From contig CAJNDS010002217.1 in assembly GCA_905221605.1 (NCBI GenBank), positions 308,501-372,500 on the forward strand: DNA of 64,000 nt. The letters run 5' to 3'. A model generated the notes under the pieces. It did no database searches and had not been told where the DNA came from. It was given only the letters and a program-made list of their open reading frames with translations. The DNA comes from Symbiodinium natans. Lineage: Eukaryota; Sar; Dinophyceae; Suessiales; Symbiodiniaceae. This document shows positions 12,286 to 23,300 of the stretch, one piece after another. The translations under genes and the position numbers were made by a program. Numbering within the stretch: the first letter of the stretch is position 1; each line of letters starts with the position of its first letter.

Positions 12286-14770
12286 CATGCAATTCGTTTG
12301 CACTCATTTGCGTTCTCTTTCGTTGGCTAAAACAGAAATTAAGACAGAACGGCAGCAGATTCAGAACTGCTGACGAGATCCATCCAGATACATGACGAAG
12401 ATTGAAATGAAAGAGTGGGTCGGTACACTGAGCAGGGGCAGCGGCCAACCACTGAAACACGGTCAGGGCCATGCATGTTTTTTCGTAGAATGATTAACGC
12501 AAGATGGTCTTGCCGAATGGCCTGTTCCCGTTGCTGCTGGCGCAATGCTAATTGCCAGCTGTGGCATACTCCAGAGGCGGATGTACGTGTGAGTTCAGTG
12601 CATTCTGCGGAGCACCACCCAGAGGCCTCGTCCAAAGACACGGCACTGATACCTGGTCCGACAATGGCCCTCAGTTTTCGGTTGGCTCCGATGTCATTGT
12701 GCCACATGTGTCACATGATGTCACATCAGGCACGCTGAGAATGCCAGAGTGGTTCGCCTCCTTTCGACAGCCGAGGCCCAGGCTTGCAAGTTTCCATGAG
12801 GCCCTGTCCCTTGTCGAAGGGAGAACACCCTGTCAGCATCTCGAACAGCAGAACCTTGGAGACTCCTAAATTCACCCGTGATGCTGCAGAACATTGAAGA
12901 GCAACAAGGCTGTCACACCAATGGCCCAAACCTCGTCATTCTTGTATCACGGCAAAGCGGAGACATTCAAAGCAACATTCAAAGCAACATGCATCAGCCG
13001 AGTGCTAGTCATCCACCCTGGCATCGTATTCCTTGCCAGCAATCATCTCTGGCCTCCAAAACAGACATAACAAAACTCATGGGGCCTGACTGGCAAATGG
13101 CATGTGTAGAGCACGCTCCGGTCCAAGGAGGTGGCGCTAGCATGCAGAGCGTACCGCAGAAGGTCTTCCGCGTGTCGGTCCTATCTGCCTCAGTAGAACG
13201 CACAGCAAACCTATGCAAACCTCACTAGCTCGAGTCGTAGCTTGCTTGGTTTCCGCTTTTGATTGCATGGCGCCATCATGATGTGAATCTTGCTGTACGG
13301 GCGGCCTTGGCTGCCCATCCGAAGTCAGCAATTTTCACTGTCATGTCCTAGTAGGGGAGCACAGGGAAGAAACTTCCAACACTAGAGCTCAGCAGGGCAT
13401 GCCAGACAACAGCCAATTGCAGTTCGTGGGATCTGTACTTTCTGTTGCACAACTGCTTCCGAAACCAGCAGCAACACTCGACCCCATGGCAGACTTACAG
13501 TTGAGTGTTTCGCAGTTTCGTCCTTCGGTACTGCGCTTGATCCCAGGTGCTGCCAGGGGCATGAGGGAGAGGGAGGCAGAGAGAGAGAGAGGGCAAAAGG
13601 GTCTCCTCAGTCAGCAGGATGTTTTCTGGTTTCAGGTCTCGATGGATGATCCTGTCACAACGGTTCATCATCAACAGTAGACAATAACTTGAGCCGACTA
13701 TTCAAGGACGTTCAGAAAACGGCTGAGACCACTGCCCTTGATCATGTAAATGCCTGACACCTTCGCAGACCTCATTCAGCCAACAGGTGCTGTGCTCTTC
13801 TGCAGGTTAACGCTGGTAGCTTGGTAGCTGCGCCTGTCTGAAGACGTAGGCAGACTGTGGTTCTTTCATTGGACCACGACGTCGCAAATGCCTTGGGCAC
13901 TGCTGTACATACACCACTCCGGCACCTGCACAGCTGAGATCCCCACTGGTAGAGATCCCCCCCGGAAGCCAGTTCCAGCAATATGTACACCTCAGCAACT
14001 TGAACTTCACTGTCGCACAGCTCTGAAACAAAAACAACAGATTGGCCCGCCGTTCTAGATGCACAAATGTGACGCACTGCCCGGCCGCGTATCGCAAGGC
14101 GCGGGGCGGTGTCAGACTCTGTGAAGTAATCGAAGCACCTACAAAATAGTTCATAAACTGAGCTTCGTGCAGTGAACATGCGAAAACGTATGTAAACTAT
14201 TGTAAACAGCGCGTAAATTTAACAAGTCATGCGAATCCTTCCCCGGCCTGAGGAGATTAGGATGCACAAGCGTCCTCTGTGTTTCGACCTTGTTCTCTGA
14301 AGCACCAAGAAGCATCAACAACATATCAAAACCTCATACTTGTACCAGACTTCAGCAGGCTGAGTATCACTCTTCGGCAATTAGCTGGTGCTCAAGGTTG
14401 TGGTCCTTACGCGCGCGCACAAATATTGACAGTGACGAAATGTAAGGAAAATGTGCCAACAGCAGAGGTTGCTGGCCAGAACGCGCTTCTTGTCCACCGC
14501 TTTGAGGGCATAAACCTCAGATGCTGGTTTAAGGTATATAGTCCCGGTAAATAAACCGGGGAGAACATGGCTCTGGCTCGGCTGCCTCTTAGCCGTCCAC
14601 ATTTCCAGAAGTTCTGTGCATGACCTTCTTCACAGAGCCCATGCCTCAATCAACCCAAAAGTGTTGAAAGACTTTGGCTTTTGGCGGGGCATGCGGGGTC
14701 CAAGAGCATTCTCAGGTGGCTACTTCCTTCGCCCAGGCCCTGTAATGACACAAAGTCGTCGCGGCATAGC
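12286..14770 (-). CDS. Protein serine/threonine kinase, Aurora-like, spread over at least 17 micro-exons
   Basis: Joined minus-strand exons rebuild almost a whole kinase domain. Order, high to low coordinate: 14727-14770 and 14601-14644 (glycine loop GEGMGSVKKV); 14483-14515 (YALKAVDKK, catalytic Lys); 14373-14405 (NLEHQLIAE); 14248-14288 (helix C Glu, VETQRTLVHPNLL); 14108-14138; 13947-13990 (hinge LLELASGGDLYQ); 13834-13891; 13736-13770; 13606-13651 (IIHRDLKPENILL); 13306-13347 (KIADFGWAAK); 13136-13188 (RKTFCGT); 13011-13053 (PEMIAGKEYDARVD); 12917-12931 (VWAIG); about 12810-12854 (VLLFEMLTGCSPFD). Weaker C-lobe exons are at about 12350-12384 and 12286-12326 (QRKRTQMSANEL). All catalytic residues are present. 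DFGW and R-K-T-x-C-G-T, with the Thr at the activation-loop position of Aurora kinases, point to an Aurora-like mitotic kinase, although dinoflagellates have many divergent relatives. Introns are 55-258 nt. The first exon(s), the last exon and the join after CGC at 14483 are uncertain. Confidence 0.88.
13564..13596. repeat. GA microsatellite inside a kinase intron
   Basis: A GAGAGA run lies wholly in the 258-nt GA-AG intron at 13348-13605, just below the exon that encodes the catalytic HRD loop. Confidence 0.85.
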
Positions 14771-15274
14771 CTGCGCCAGACGCATCCTGAAGGCTTAATA
14801 TATAAAGACATGCTATCACAGACTGGCTAGACAGCCTGCCACTCGAAGAGGCTGCCTAAGAGCAGAGTTGTGGCTTAAACTAGCTCTGATCACCACACGG
14901 GAAATGATTTGATCGAAGATTCTCTGAACCGTGGATTTTTGGTGATTTCTGTTAGCATCCGCTGTTCTGTGGGGCCAGTTCCTATGTCGATCTGGTTCAT
15001 GCGAGACGGCAACAGGCAGTATATCTTTGCTCGCATCAGATGCCATCGGCTGTAGATCATGCACGGAAACGGACAGTGGTGGTGCGATCTTGTATGGATG
15101 CAGTTGCTCGGGCCGTCCATGCTGAGTGCCCCGGCTGCGCGGCAGCCAGCCATACTTTCGAACCTAGAACCTTTGAATGCCTGAATCCGACACCACCACT
15201 ATCGAGCGGAGCGCATCAAGTGTGTGAACGAGAGTGACGCTCACTGATGCAGGATTGCGGTGAAGCCACTGCAC

Positions 15275-15325
15275 TCCACTCCCCTCCCCTCCCCTCCCCT
15301 CCCCTCCCCTCCGCTCCCCTCCGCT
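15275..15325. repeat. CTCCC pentanucleotide microsatellite
   Basis: About ten CTCCC/CCCTC units, with CCGCT variants at the right end. Confidence 0.9.
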
Positions 15326-15489
15326 GTTGCTGACTTTATAAGTTCCGGGTGTCGTTTGGGTTGTGCGGAACCGACCCATGAAAAGCAAGAACGCAGAAGT
15401 TCTTGGTCTGAAATGTCCGCATGAGTCCCCAGCGGCATGATGGCTATGCTGATGAGCTTGCTTCTAGAAAGGTTCAAAGTGGTCTAAAG

Positions 15490-16900
15490 CCTTGTAGTTT
15501 CGACCCTTGCTTGGCCAACTCTGATGTCTGTCAGGCTCCATCTTCTCACACTGCCAAGAATATGCAGTGCTTGATCGGAAGATCATGCCGACTTTAACAC
15601 ATGCGAGGAAAGCGCGGGATAGCCAATTCACCGAGGCCAGAGCAGGCGAAGCTGCACACGCAACGGAAGCCATGTGCACCATGCATTGGCACAACTGGTA
15701 TGCTTGTGCCTCCTCGTCAGTTCGTGCAGTGCTACAGTAGGTGAAGACGATGAAGCTGAAAAACCAAGTCAATCTATGGCGGGCCTGATATTATGGTGGA
15801 TGGCACGTCTTTTGGGGAGATGAAGCAAGAATCAGCGAAGCCTGTAATCACTGTAATCATTATTTGTTGTTCACCAGTTCTCTTGCAAGTCGCTAAACCA
15901 CCTTTAAAAACCTGGATCCATGGACATCCTCCAGCCCCACAAGCTCCAGAAGGAGAAGGACCGCATCAGAAGCAGAACTCTCTTCGCACAGAGCTCCATG
16001 TCAACGCATGACGTTTGCAGAGGATCACCAAGCAAAGCGAAGCTAATTGCGTTTCCTGATTCATAGGCATGAACAGGTCCTCTGTTTTACCCGTGAATCG
16101 CCAATGCTTCCAGACCGTCAGCATCACCTGCAACTTCAAGCTTTGGCTGCGCGTTTCTTGACAGTGGTTCATAGTATGTAACTGTCAACATGTCAGGTTC
16201 TGCTAGCAGCTCTTTTCGCAATCCTGGCTGTCTCTATTGCAGCACTTTCGCGGCTTGTGCAGACCCGACCTGTACAATGGGGGAACCAGCTGCTGTGGCT
16301 GCTCCATTCATATGTGGGAAGCGCACTGCATGCACCACAACTCTCATTAGAGAGGCTTCAACATCCGCATCAGGGAGCCCGTCCTTACGGAGACTCCCCA
16401 TAGCAGAAAGAAAATGGGACTACCGGCTCGTAAGGTTATGCAGCTATGCAGAAGCTTCTGCATGCGCAGAAAAGTTTCGGCAGTTTCCGCCTTTCGAGAT
16501 GCTAACAAGCTCAAGTTGGTCTTGTCCTCGAAGCGGGCGGACCTCCGAACTGCCAACGAGTACTGGCAGAAATGACACGTTTGACCACGCTTTCCAGATT
16601 CTCCCCGCTTGCAATCACTTTAGGATTGAATTGACTTCGATCTTGCACTCGGGATACTGGCAAGTTGGTTCAGCACAGGATGATTGTGCTGCGTGAAGCC
16701 TCGACTATCCTCGACTCCTCTGATGGAAAGTGAAGGTGTGTGTATTTGTGCGTCCGAATGACGGGTCACCAGCCATTCCGCGAGCAATAGGCAGGTACTG
16801 GCGGCAATTACCTAATGCTTGCCGGCGGGCGCTGAGTTTCACCAGGATCGAAGCCAAATCCATCCTGACTTCGTCAACAGCACTACTGCAGACCACAATC
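15490..16900 (-). CDS. Unidentified minus-strand gene, at least five candidate exons
   Basis: The product is not recognised. In minus order: about 16745-16890 contains VRMDLASILVKLSARRQALG; about 16440-16560 contains VRRSARFEDKTNLSLLASRK and then AETAETFLRMQ; about 16270-16403 starts MGSLRKDGLPDADVEASLMR and continues VVVHAVRFPHMNGAATAAG; about 15910-15995 contains ALCEESSASDAVLLLLELVG; about 15560-15730 contains TDEEAQAYQLCQCMVHMASV and WLSRAFLACVKVG. The pieces are amphipathic, alpha-helical in character and free of repeats, and each is closed by plausible splice sites. They sit between the kinase and the ArfGAP gene on the same strand. A helical-repeat protein is a reasonable guess, no more. 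Antisense frames on the plus strand (16190-16696) are of poorer composition. Confidence 0.4.
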
Positions 16901-17049
16901 AGGCATGTGCCATGTTCTCATTCGAAGGCGGTCCATCTTGCCAGTGGACAGCTTCTTCAATCTATGCGCGACGCAGCCAGCCTGGTCTGTGCAAGTTGCA
17001 ACCAGCCAGAGCATTGAACATCTTTGAAGTTAGAAACGCACCCACATGA

Positions 17050-18060
17050 TACATCGCGCCTGGCGCCATGGCCAGTTGGAGAAGGCCGGCTTGTCCTTGA
17101 AACCCTCAGTGCCGAGCTTTGGTGACTGCGCAAGACACCCGAAGTTTTACTCGGGCCCCTGCTGATTTGGACGCATTTGTATTCTCTGACACCGATCTTC
17201 GTGAACTCGACCTGTGCTTAGCATGAGCTTTTCGCTTATCTTCAAGAATGAACTCTATAAATCATGCAGAGGATTTTTCGTTTTCGGCAATTCTGTATTG
17301 ATAGGTTTCTGCTAGAACTTGTTGAGGCCAGAAGGCATCGTATCCAGGAATAGCTTTTCTGGCCTGAATATTCCAAACTTTGTTCGCAAATATTTGCTAT
17401 TAAAAGAAGGAATCGCAGCGCTATGCCTTCACGGAGAGAAAGAGAGAGAGAGGGAGAGAGGTTCTGAGAATGAGAAGAAGAAGGACACTCGCGGGCCCAG
17501 CTCAAGAAGAACTGAATGCGAATGTGCCTATCTTCGTCGAAGGCCTGCTTGTAGAATACTTGGTCACTTGGTTCCCTATGTTGACAAAGGACTGGGAATA
17601 TGAACAGGGCTCGCATTTTCCGTTGAGATTCCCGCATAAACCCATCATCACCCTGACTCGCACGCCTTCCGAATCCCACTTTGTGTGGAGATGTGTGTGG
17701 AGACTTTCCGGGAGGCTTTTCTTTGCCAGGCTGTGGAGGCATGCTGGGTGTTGTTTTTTGCCGCGGAGGCCGGGCGCGCTTTTTTGCAATGGAGGAGAGG
17801 TTCCTTTTGTGCGGAGGCCTCGGGCGCTTCTTTTCGCGGTTTGGGGCGGGCACCCCCCCCCCCCCAACCCCCCAAAGTCGTTTTTCCGGCGCGGATTTTT
17901 GCTGCGGAGGCGCGGGCTCACTCACTCACGTGCTGGTCTGCTAGTGGCATCACGAAAAACACACGGAAGGGGCCTTGGCCTGAAAAAATCCCTCAGATTT
18001 GTATGGCGATCACCCGCATAAGTTGGAATCTCTTTGTGTTGACATCCCGGCAATGCCCCA
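17050..18060. other. Low-complexity stretch, no supported gene
   Basis: It contains a GA microsatellite (17436-17462), runs of T/G-rich GCGGAGGC-like words between 17740 and 17920, and a C9 run near 17855. Long frames on both strands (17242-17925 minus, 17470-18021 plus) are artefacts of this skew. One plus-strand segment near 17500-17600 (VPIFVEGLLVEYLVTWFPML) has protein-like texture, but nothing supports it further. Confidence 0.45.
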
Positions 18061-18187
18061 GATTTACATGCATAGGATTTGCAGGTTGGTAGACAAGCAG
18101 GACGTGCATGATGCACAATATTGCACAATGTTGGGAAGCGCTTGATCAGAAGACGCGAGCAGTTTGAATAGCCTGCGCCTGTGAGGG

Positions 18188-18714
18188 CCTTCGCCCGACG
18201 TGCCCAGCGTGCTCTTGGAGATACCACCGGCCGTCATGGTGTTGCATCCAGGTGCAGCGGCAAAGATGTGATCAAGGAGCTGCTCCTGAGTACTTTGGCC
18301 TTCAATGAGCCAGTGGCCAGTCCCAGGTTCCAAAGGTGCAGGGGGAGTCAAGCCTTCAGCTTCGGCTTTCAGGTTTGCACGATACCATTCTGCGGCACGT
18401 GTTAAGTACTTCTTCCTGAGTGGCATATCCTTCGGCACATGTTTCTGCATAAACTCGCGAAAGCGCCGATTGCCACCAAGCTCCATCATTCTCAAGTGGA
18501 CGTCTTTCCAGGAATCCAGAGTGGTAGACAGAACAAAGCTCGTCTTCACACCCAGGGAGCGGTGGATACTGGAAGCTTCGATGCTAATATACGTGCCATG
18601 AGAGACAGATGCCCACTCGGCCTTGCGGCCTTCGCAATCGCAACAAACAGAATTTGCGGGGTCCGCTTCTCTCTGCCGATTGAAAAATGCACTCGCAGCA
18701 GGATCTACTGCCAT
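18188..18714 (-). CDS. ArfGAP-domain protein with a degenerate zinc finger
   Basis: The first ATG in frame (18714) opens MAVDPAASAFFNRQREADP, the usual ArfGAP N-terminus. The domain follows: CCDC (first CX2C pair), KAEWASVSHGTYI, then SSIHRSLGVKTSFVLSTTLD, which carries the conserved arginine finger, then W-K, MMELGGN and the helical region YLTRAAEWYRANL. ArfGAPs stimulate GTP hydrolysis on Arf GTPases during vesicle budding at the Golgi and endosomes. The second zinc pair, normally CX2C in the segment read here as YISIEASSIHR, is S-x-x-A. Two of four metal ligands are therefore absent, while the arginine and the rest of the core are intact. The frame runs on to a stop at 18064. A GC donor near 18187 is a plausible end of the exon, so the C-terminal tail is not defined. 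It sits 356 nt downstream of PNO1 on the same strand. Confidence 0.88.
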
Positions 18715-19069
18715 TCGCAGAAACTCAGAAACTCTCAGCACCCCATGGCAGAAGTGCTTCCACACATGAACGAAGGTTTTAATTGAGCTCGAAGCTCTGA
18801 AGACTCAGAGATCCTACATGATGTGGGGCTTGGGTCGTCATCAAGACATGTCCTCTCAGAACACTGGAAAGCCAGAAATTCGGGCAGGCATGCTAAAGGT
18901 CAGCTGAGATGCAGTCAGTTTGGTGCCAGGAAGCTTATCTCGAAGGAATGGAGGCGCAGCTCTTTTCCAACTGATTGAGATGCTTGGGTGAAACTAAGCA
19001 GGCGACCGCGTCTTCTACTGCTGCTTTGCAGTCGCGCAGTCGCTCCAGCAACATGGACAACATGGAACA
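18715..19069. other. Spacer between PNO1 and the ArfGAP gene
   Basis: This 355-nt gap should hold the PNO1 3' UTR and the 5' end of the ArfGAP transcript. I see no open frame with protein texture and no clear signal beyond AG dinucleotides that could serve trans-splicing. Confidence 0.5.
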
Positions 19070-20301
19070 TCAAATCCGCTCCTGCAAGCGTTTAGACACT
19101 GTGCGCAGCTTGGTGTATACCTTGCCAGGTGCGCTACCCAGGATCAGGCTGCAAATGGAGTCGCGGGCCAGCTTGATGTTTGCAAACGAGCCCAGGATGT
19201 GTATCTTATCTTCACACAGAGAGATTCGTGTTCGGGTGGCATTTTCTATGGCATACTTTGTTTTGCCATCCTTGCCAGCAATACGACCAATGCATCGCGA
19301 CAGATGGTCTCCCTGTAGTCGCTTCACATCTTTCACCTCAAAAGACTGGATAAAGAGATCGTCCAATCGGAGGAGAGCCACCGCATCCGGCTGGTCAAAT
19401 CCCAGCATGAAGGCTTTCATGTAGTCTGAGGCTTTCTGAAGATAGCCAATGTCAGGTGTGTGCTCAGAGTTTCGAATCTCTACTGCTCTCCTCTTCGTGT
19501 TCATCCGCACCTGCAGGGCAAGACATACTTTTGAAGCAGCACCAGCATTGCAACAGACTTTCAGCCACCTGCCTGCAGCTTCATGTGCTCCACGATTGGC
19601 TCGATAAGCTGAACCCAAGCAGCTTTCAGAGGAGTCATCCTGTGGATGTGACAAAACTTAGGCTTTCTTCTTTAGGCATTTAGGCTGCTTCCGGACTTTT
19701 GAAGTCATCCATGATCGTGGCAAACTAGTTGAAAAGTGGCATGCTTCGGGAGGTGTCCGGTGAAGGCAATTGGATATTGAAACCGTATCCACACCCTTGG
19801 CGCATAAACACTGACCCAACCCCCCTGGCCTAGAAATGGTTTAACTTCAAGTAATCCAAGGATGCTCAACAGAGAAAGACTCCTGTGCGCTGGCACCGCA
19901 ATGCGGCGCATCTGCTTCTTTACCCCCTGTTCCTTCCTGAGCTTCACAGCAAAAACGTTCGGTCATGTTCAGTTCATGCTTCTCTGGAGGTCCGGCAGAA
20001 ATCGGTGCAACGTTCTGCCCAAGTTTCGGGGTCAAAGCAGGAAACTGTGGCTTGCTGTATGGCAAGTCTGGTTCGGCATCAAGCTTGGTGTCATCATCGA
20101 TGGCCTCAACGAGGACATCCTCCACTTCTGTCGGCTGGAACACGATGCCACTTTGAGATGACTGACCTTCACAGGAGTTCCGAGTCCATGTGCGAGACTT
20201 AGGCCAACTATTGCTCACAAGCCCTATGTCGCACCTGATCGACGGATGGGTCCGTATTCTGCGTTCTCCTCTTCTTCCTCTAGGTCATCGTCGTCGTCCA
20301 T
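19070..20301 (-). CDS. PNO1: RNA-binding ribosome-assembly factor PNO1/Dim2, five exons, 258 aa
   Basis: Exons on the minus strand: 20235-20301, 20019-20166, 19883-19936, 19573-19639 and 19070-19510. Introns are 68 nt (GT-AG), 82 nt (GC-AG), 243 nt (GA-AG) and 62 nt (GC-AG). Phases fit throughout and give 777 nt, 258 aa plus stop, against about 250 aa for the human protein. The start ATG at 20301 opens an acidic run (MDDDDDLEEEEE) and has an in-frame stop above it. Conserved blocks follow in order: KPQFPALTPKLG, RRIAVPAHRMTPLK, QLIEPIVEHMKLQVRMNTK, AVEIRN, the segment MKAFMLGFDQPDAVALLRLDD, GDHLSRCIGRIAGKDGKTK (KH-domain GxxG loop), IENATRTRI, HILGSFANIKLARDSICSLI and GKVYTKLRTVSKR. PNO1 helps form the 3' end of small-subunit rRNA in pre-40S particles in nucleolus and cytoplasm. 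The order of blocks and total length leave little doubt. The 82-nt intron is the least certain join. Confidence 0.96.
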
Positions 20302-23300
20302 CGGCACTGGCGTGTCGATGGCTTTTCCTCGGATGTCGAGTCATGCAGGAGCCCAGGGGCCCATTTTACACACTGATGGGAGCCAGCGCAACAGAGCTCA
20401 GCAAAGCTTATGACAGGTTCTCGCAAAATGAACAAGAGGCACAACGTGGCCGAGCAACTGTCTAAAAGCATGCAGGCTGAATGTCGTTTCTTGTTTTAGT
20501 TCGTCCGACATTCTGCACCGTTCTGCTCTAGATGCTCTCGGCAGATGTTGTGAAGGCAAACAAGGTATTGCAGAAGCTTCGTGGATCTTGAGTGAGCAAC
20601 GTTTCGCTTGCGGCGGGACAGTTTTCGAAGTTGGCGCACCTACGCAGTGCCCTTGGCAGACAAATTGACAATCAACTTAAATCATCCACCCAAGGTTCGT
20701 CGGATGCTTTCCATCGTGGGCCCCGTCCTGCTAGGAAGCACATCGTAGTAACCACACGAAACTGACTGAAAGTGAAACTTCAATTCTGTCCTGCTTGAGA
20801 AGCAAATGAGCACTGCTTGAGCCAAGCTGGATACAGCTAAGGAACGCACATACAGGCACTCCTAGATTCCCTAGATGATCGAGAAACCGACGGTTTAACG
20901 ACATGCCGCTCAATTTTCAACCAGTATCAGCATGAAAAGTTCGATGCCTTGACTGCTGGATCGCCGCTGTGCTCCACGCCCTCCTAGAAGTTGCAATCAA
21001 TGCAGCGTGGCATACCCAGCAAGCATAGCAGAGGCCAAAGCTAGCTTAGGCATGAAGCGGTGGTTCGCGTGCTGGAAAGACCGACGTGTGCACTGGAAAA
21101 ACCGTATTCACACTGTGACACGCGCACACTCCGGCCGCGGATTCGGGCACAGGCAAATCCGCTGAACGCTCGTTTGCGTGCACTGCATCCTTTGTCGAGC
21201 ATCCTGCCCTTGATGAGCAGAATGCATATCAGATCCATGTACATTGAGTCGAATAAGCCAGAACTATATTTCTGCGTCGAGCACGGACGCTCTTTTTGCA
21301 CTGACATATCGCCTGACAGCGAACCCCTGGGTAGGGTGAAAGTTTGAAGAGCAATTCGGACGCTGCAGACCCAATCGTACAGAAAGCTTGACCGAAAACC
21401 ACATTGTTGCCTGAAAAGTTACCCGAGGATGTGTGCATTCAAAGCTACTCCTGATTCATGACTTTGCGACCTGATGTCTGCAAGCTGGAGAAGGATGTGT
21501 GCGTGTTGATCACAAGGGAAAGTGGAAACTGATCACCTCCCAGCACTGCTATCCCGTTTTGTGACGCAGTCTGTCCTGCAAGCTGTACATGGTTCCTATG
21601 ACGCTTTCGCTGCCAATAACTTTCAATACATACACATATATATATATATACATATAATTGCAACATGTCAGTGACTTGGTTACTTTGCAAGCAAGCAGAT
21701 GGCGGCATCGAGAGCGGGAATTGAAACGGCACAGTGCGCATTGCATAGTGCGTGATGGCGTGAATGCTTGCGTGCGTACGTGCGTGCTCGGGTGTTGCAG
21801 CGCAGTGCGGTGCGGAGCGGCACGGTGCAGTGTAGGGCGTAGTGCATCGGTGGAGCGATGTGGTGCCGCATCCAGCTCTGAAGCGACAACTTTCCGCTGA
21901 CTTCACCATGCAGTTCAAGAGCGCGGCTCAGATCGAACTTCGGCTCGCAGCCGTGAGGACCTTCAAAGGCACTTCACATGGCTCACATCCTTATCGTTCT
22001 TCCTATGGGGGTCACCCTTACAAGTGCCTTGTCGAAGGCCGCCTCCCAAAAGGCACTTGCACCTTCATTGCACTACAAGTAGGTATTCCCACTGTTGTCA
22101 CCATGCGTCCCACCTGCCATGGCAAGGGCCGTCTCCGAGCGCATTGCCGCACTCACCGCCTTGCAAGCAGTTGGCTTGCTGAGCATGGCTTACAGCAACA
22201 AGGATACCACAGCGCCTGCAAGTTTGTCTCGTAGAGCTTCCACACCAGGTCAGCCACGGAGGAGTATTGCCTGATCCAGCCAAGCATCTAGACATCTCTG
22301 CAACCGCCTACAGACAACGCAAGTCCAAGGTTCTAAACAAGGGTCAATCTGCTTTGCTCCTCAAAGGAGGCTCTGAGATCGCTGTCTTGCCAACCCTCCA
22401 AGCTTGTCTGACAAGCTAGTAGTGGCGGCTGCTGAGCAGCACTGATTCATGAAAACATATCACCACCCCAGAATCGGAGTCAATTTTCAAGCCAAACAGG
22501 CATCAAGCTGGATGGAAACATGATCATGATGAGGTTTCATATTTTCCAATTTCCGACTCCCTGGTGGCATCTTGATACTGTCACAACTTTGGGACAGGAT
22601 GTCTCCAGCACCATTTGGTCGCTGCAGAGTGAGATGTGCACTACCAATGGGAGCCGCTTGGTCTCAACTGCACGAAGCTGTCAACAGCTCGGATCCACAG
22701 CACGGTTTGGAGCCACGCCAATCATTGCTGGTTGGACCTGGACTGAATCTTGGAATCGCATCAAGCATCACTGCAAGCATCACCTTTGCTGGCCTTCGCC
22801 GGCTCCTCCGAGTCCAGATCTGGTGATGGCCAATTGTCCGAAACAAACTCCTCAAGAGACAGGATGAAGGGCACTGCAAGGGCACGCTGAGCTGAACAGC
22901 AAACCTCCATGTTGTGGAGGCAGAAGAAGTAGTTGTTACCTTGGCAAAAAACAAACAGTCCGTAACAGCCCTGCGGGAACAGCAACCATCAAAACAAATG
23001 CGATCAGCAACAGAATCGCAACCCTCGGTGCTGCCCTGGTTCAGCAGTCATCAGTTACAACGATGATGTTCTGGTCAAAGTTCGTGGGATAGCCCCAGAA
23101 ACATTTGCCAGGATAAAGACACAGCCTGACAAAAAAGTCCAGGCATCTGGAAGAAAGTGGCCCCTCTGCTTAGCCGAAAACTGCCTTCCCACCTGCCCTG
23201 CTTGTCGCAGCATCGTCTTCGGCGAACTATTCGGATCTCCACCAACGAGTCAATTGGCACCACTCTGGTCCTCGACAGTCTCTCGACCGAGACCCTCTTA

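Noticed and set aside
14516-14540. GTTTATTTACCGGGACTATA near the kinase Lys exon as a promoter-like element
   Set aside because: It lies inside an intron fixed by reading frame on both sides.
17470-18021. 183-codon plus frame and 227-codon minus frame near 17.5-18 kb
   Set aside because: Both are dominated by GCGGAGGC-type low-complexity sequence. A short protein-like patch on plus lacks any support.
19847-20218. 123-codon minus frame as a separate small gene
   Set aside because: Its first half is PNO1 exon two; the rest reads through an intron in the wrong frame.
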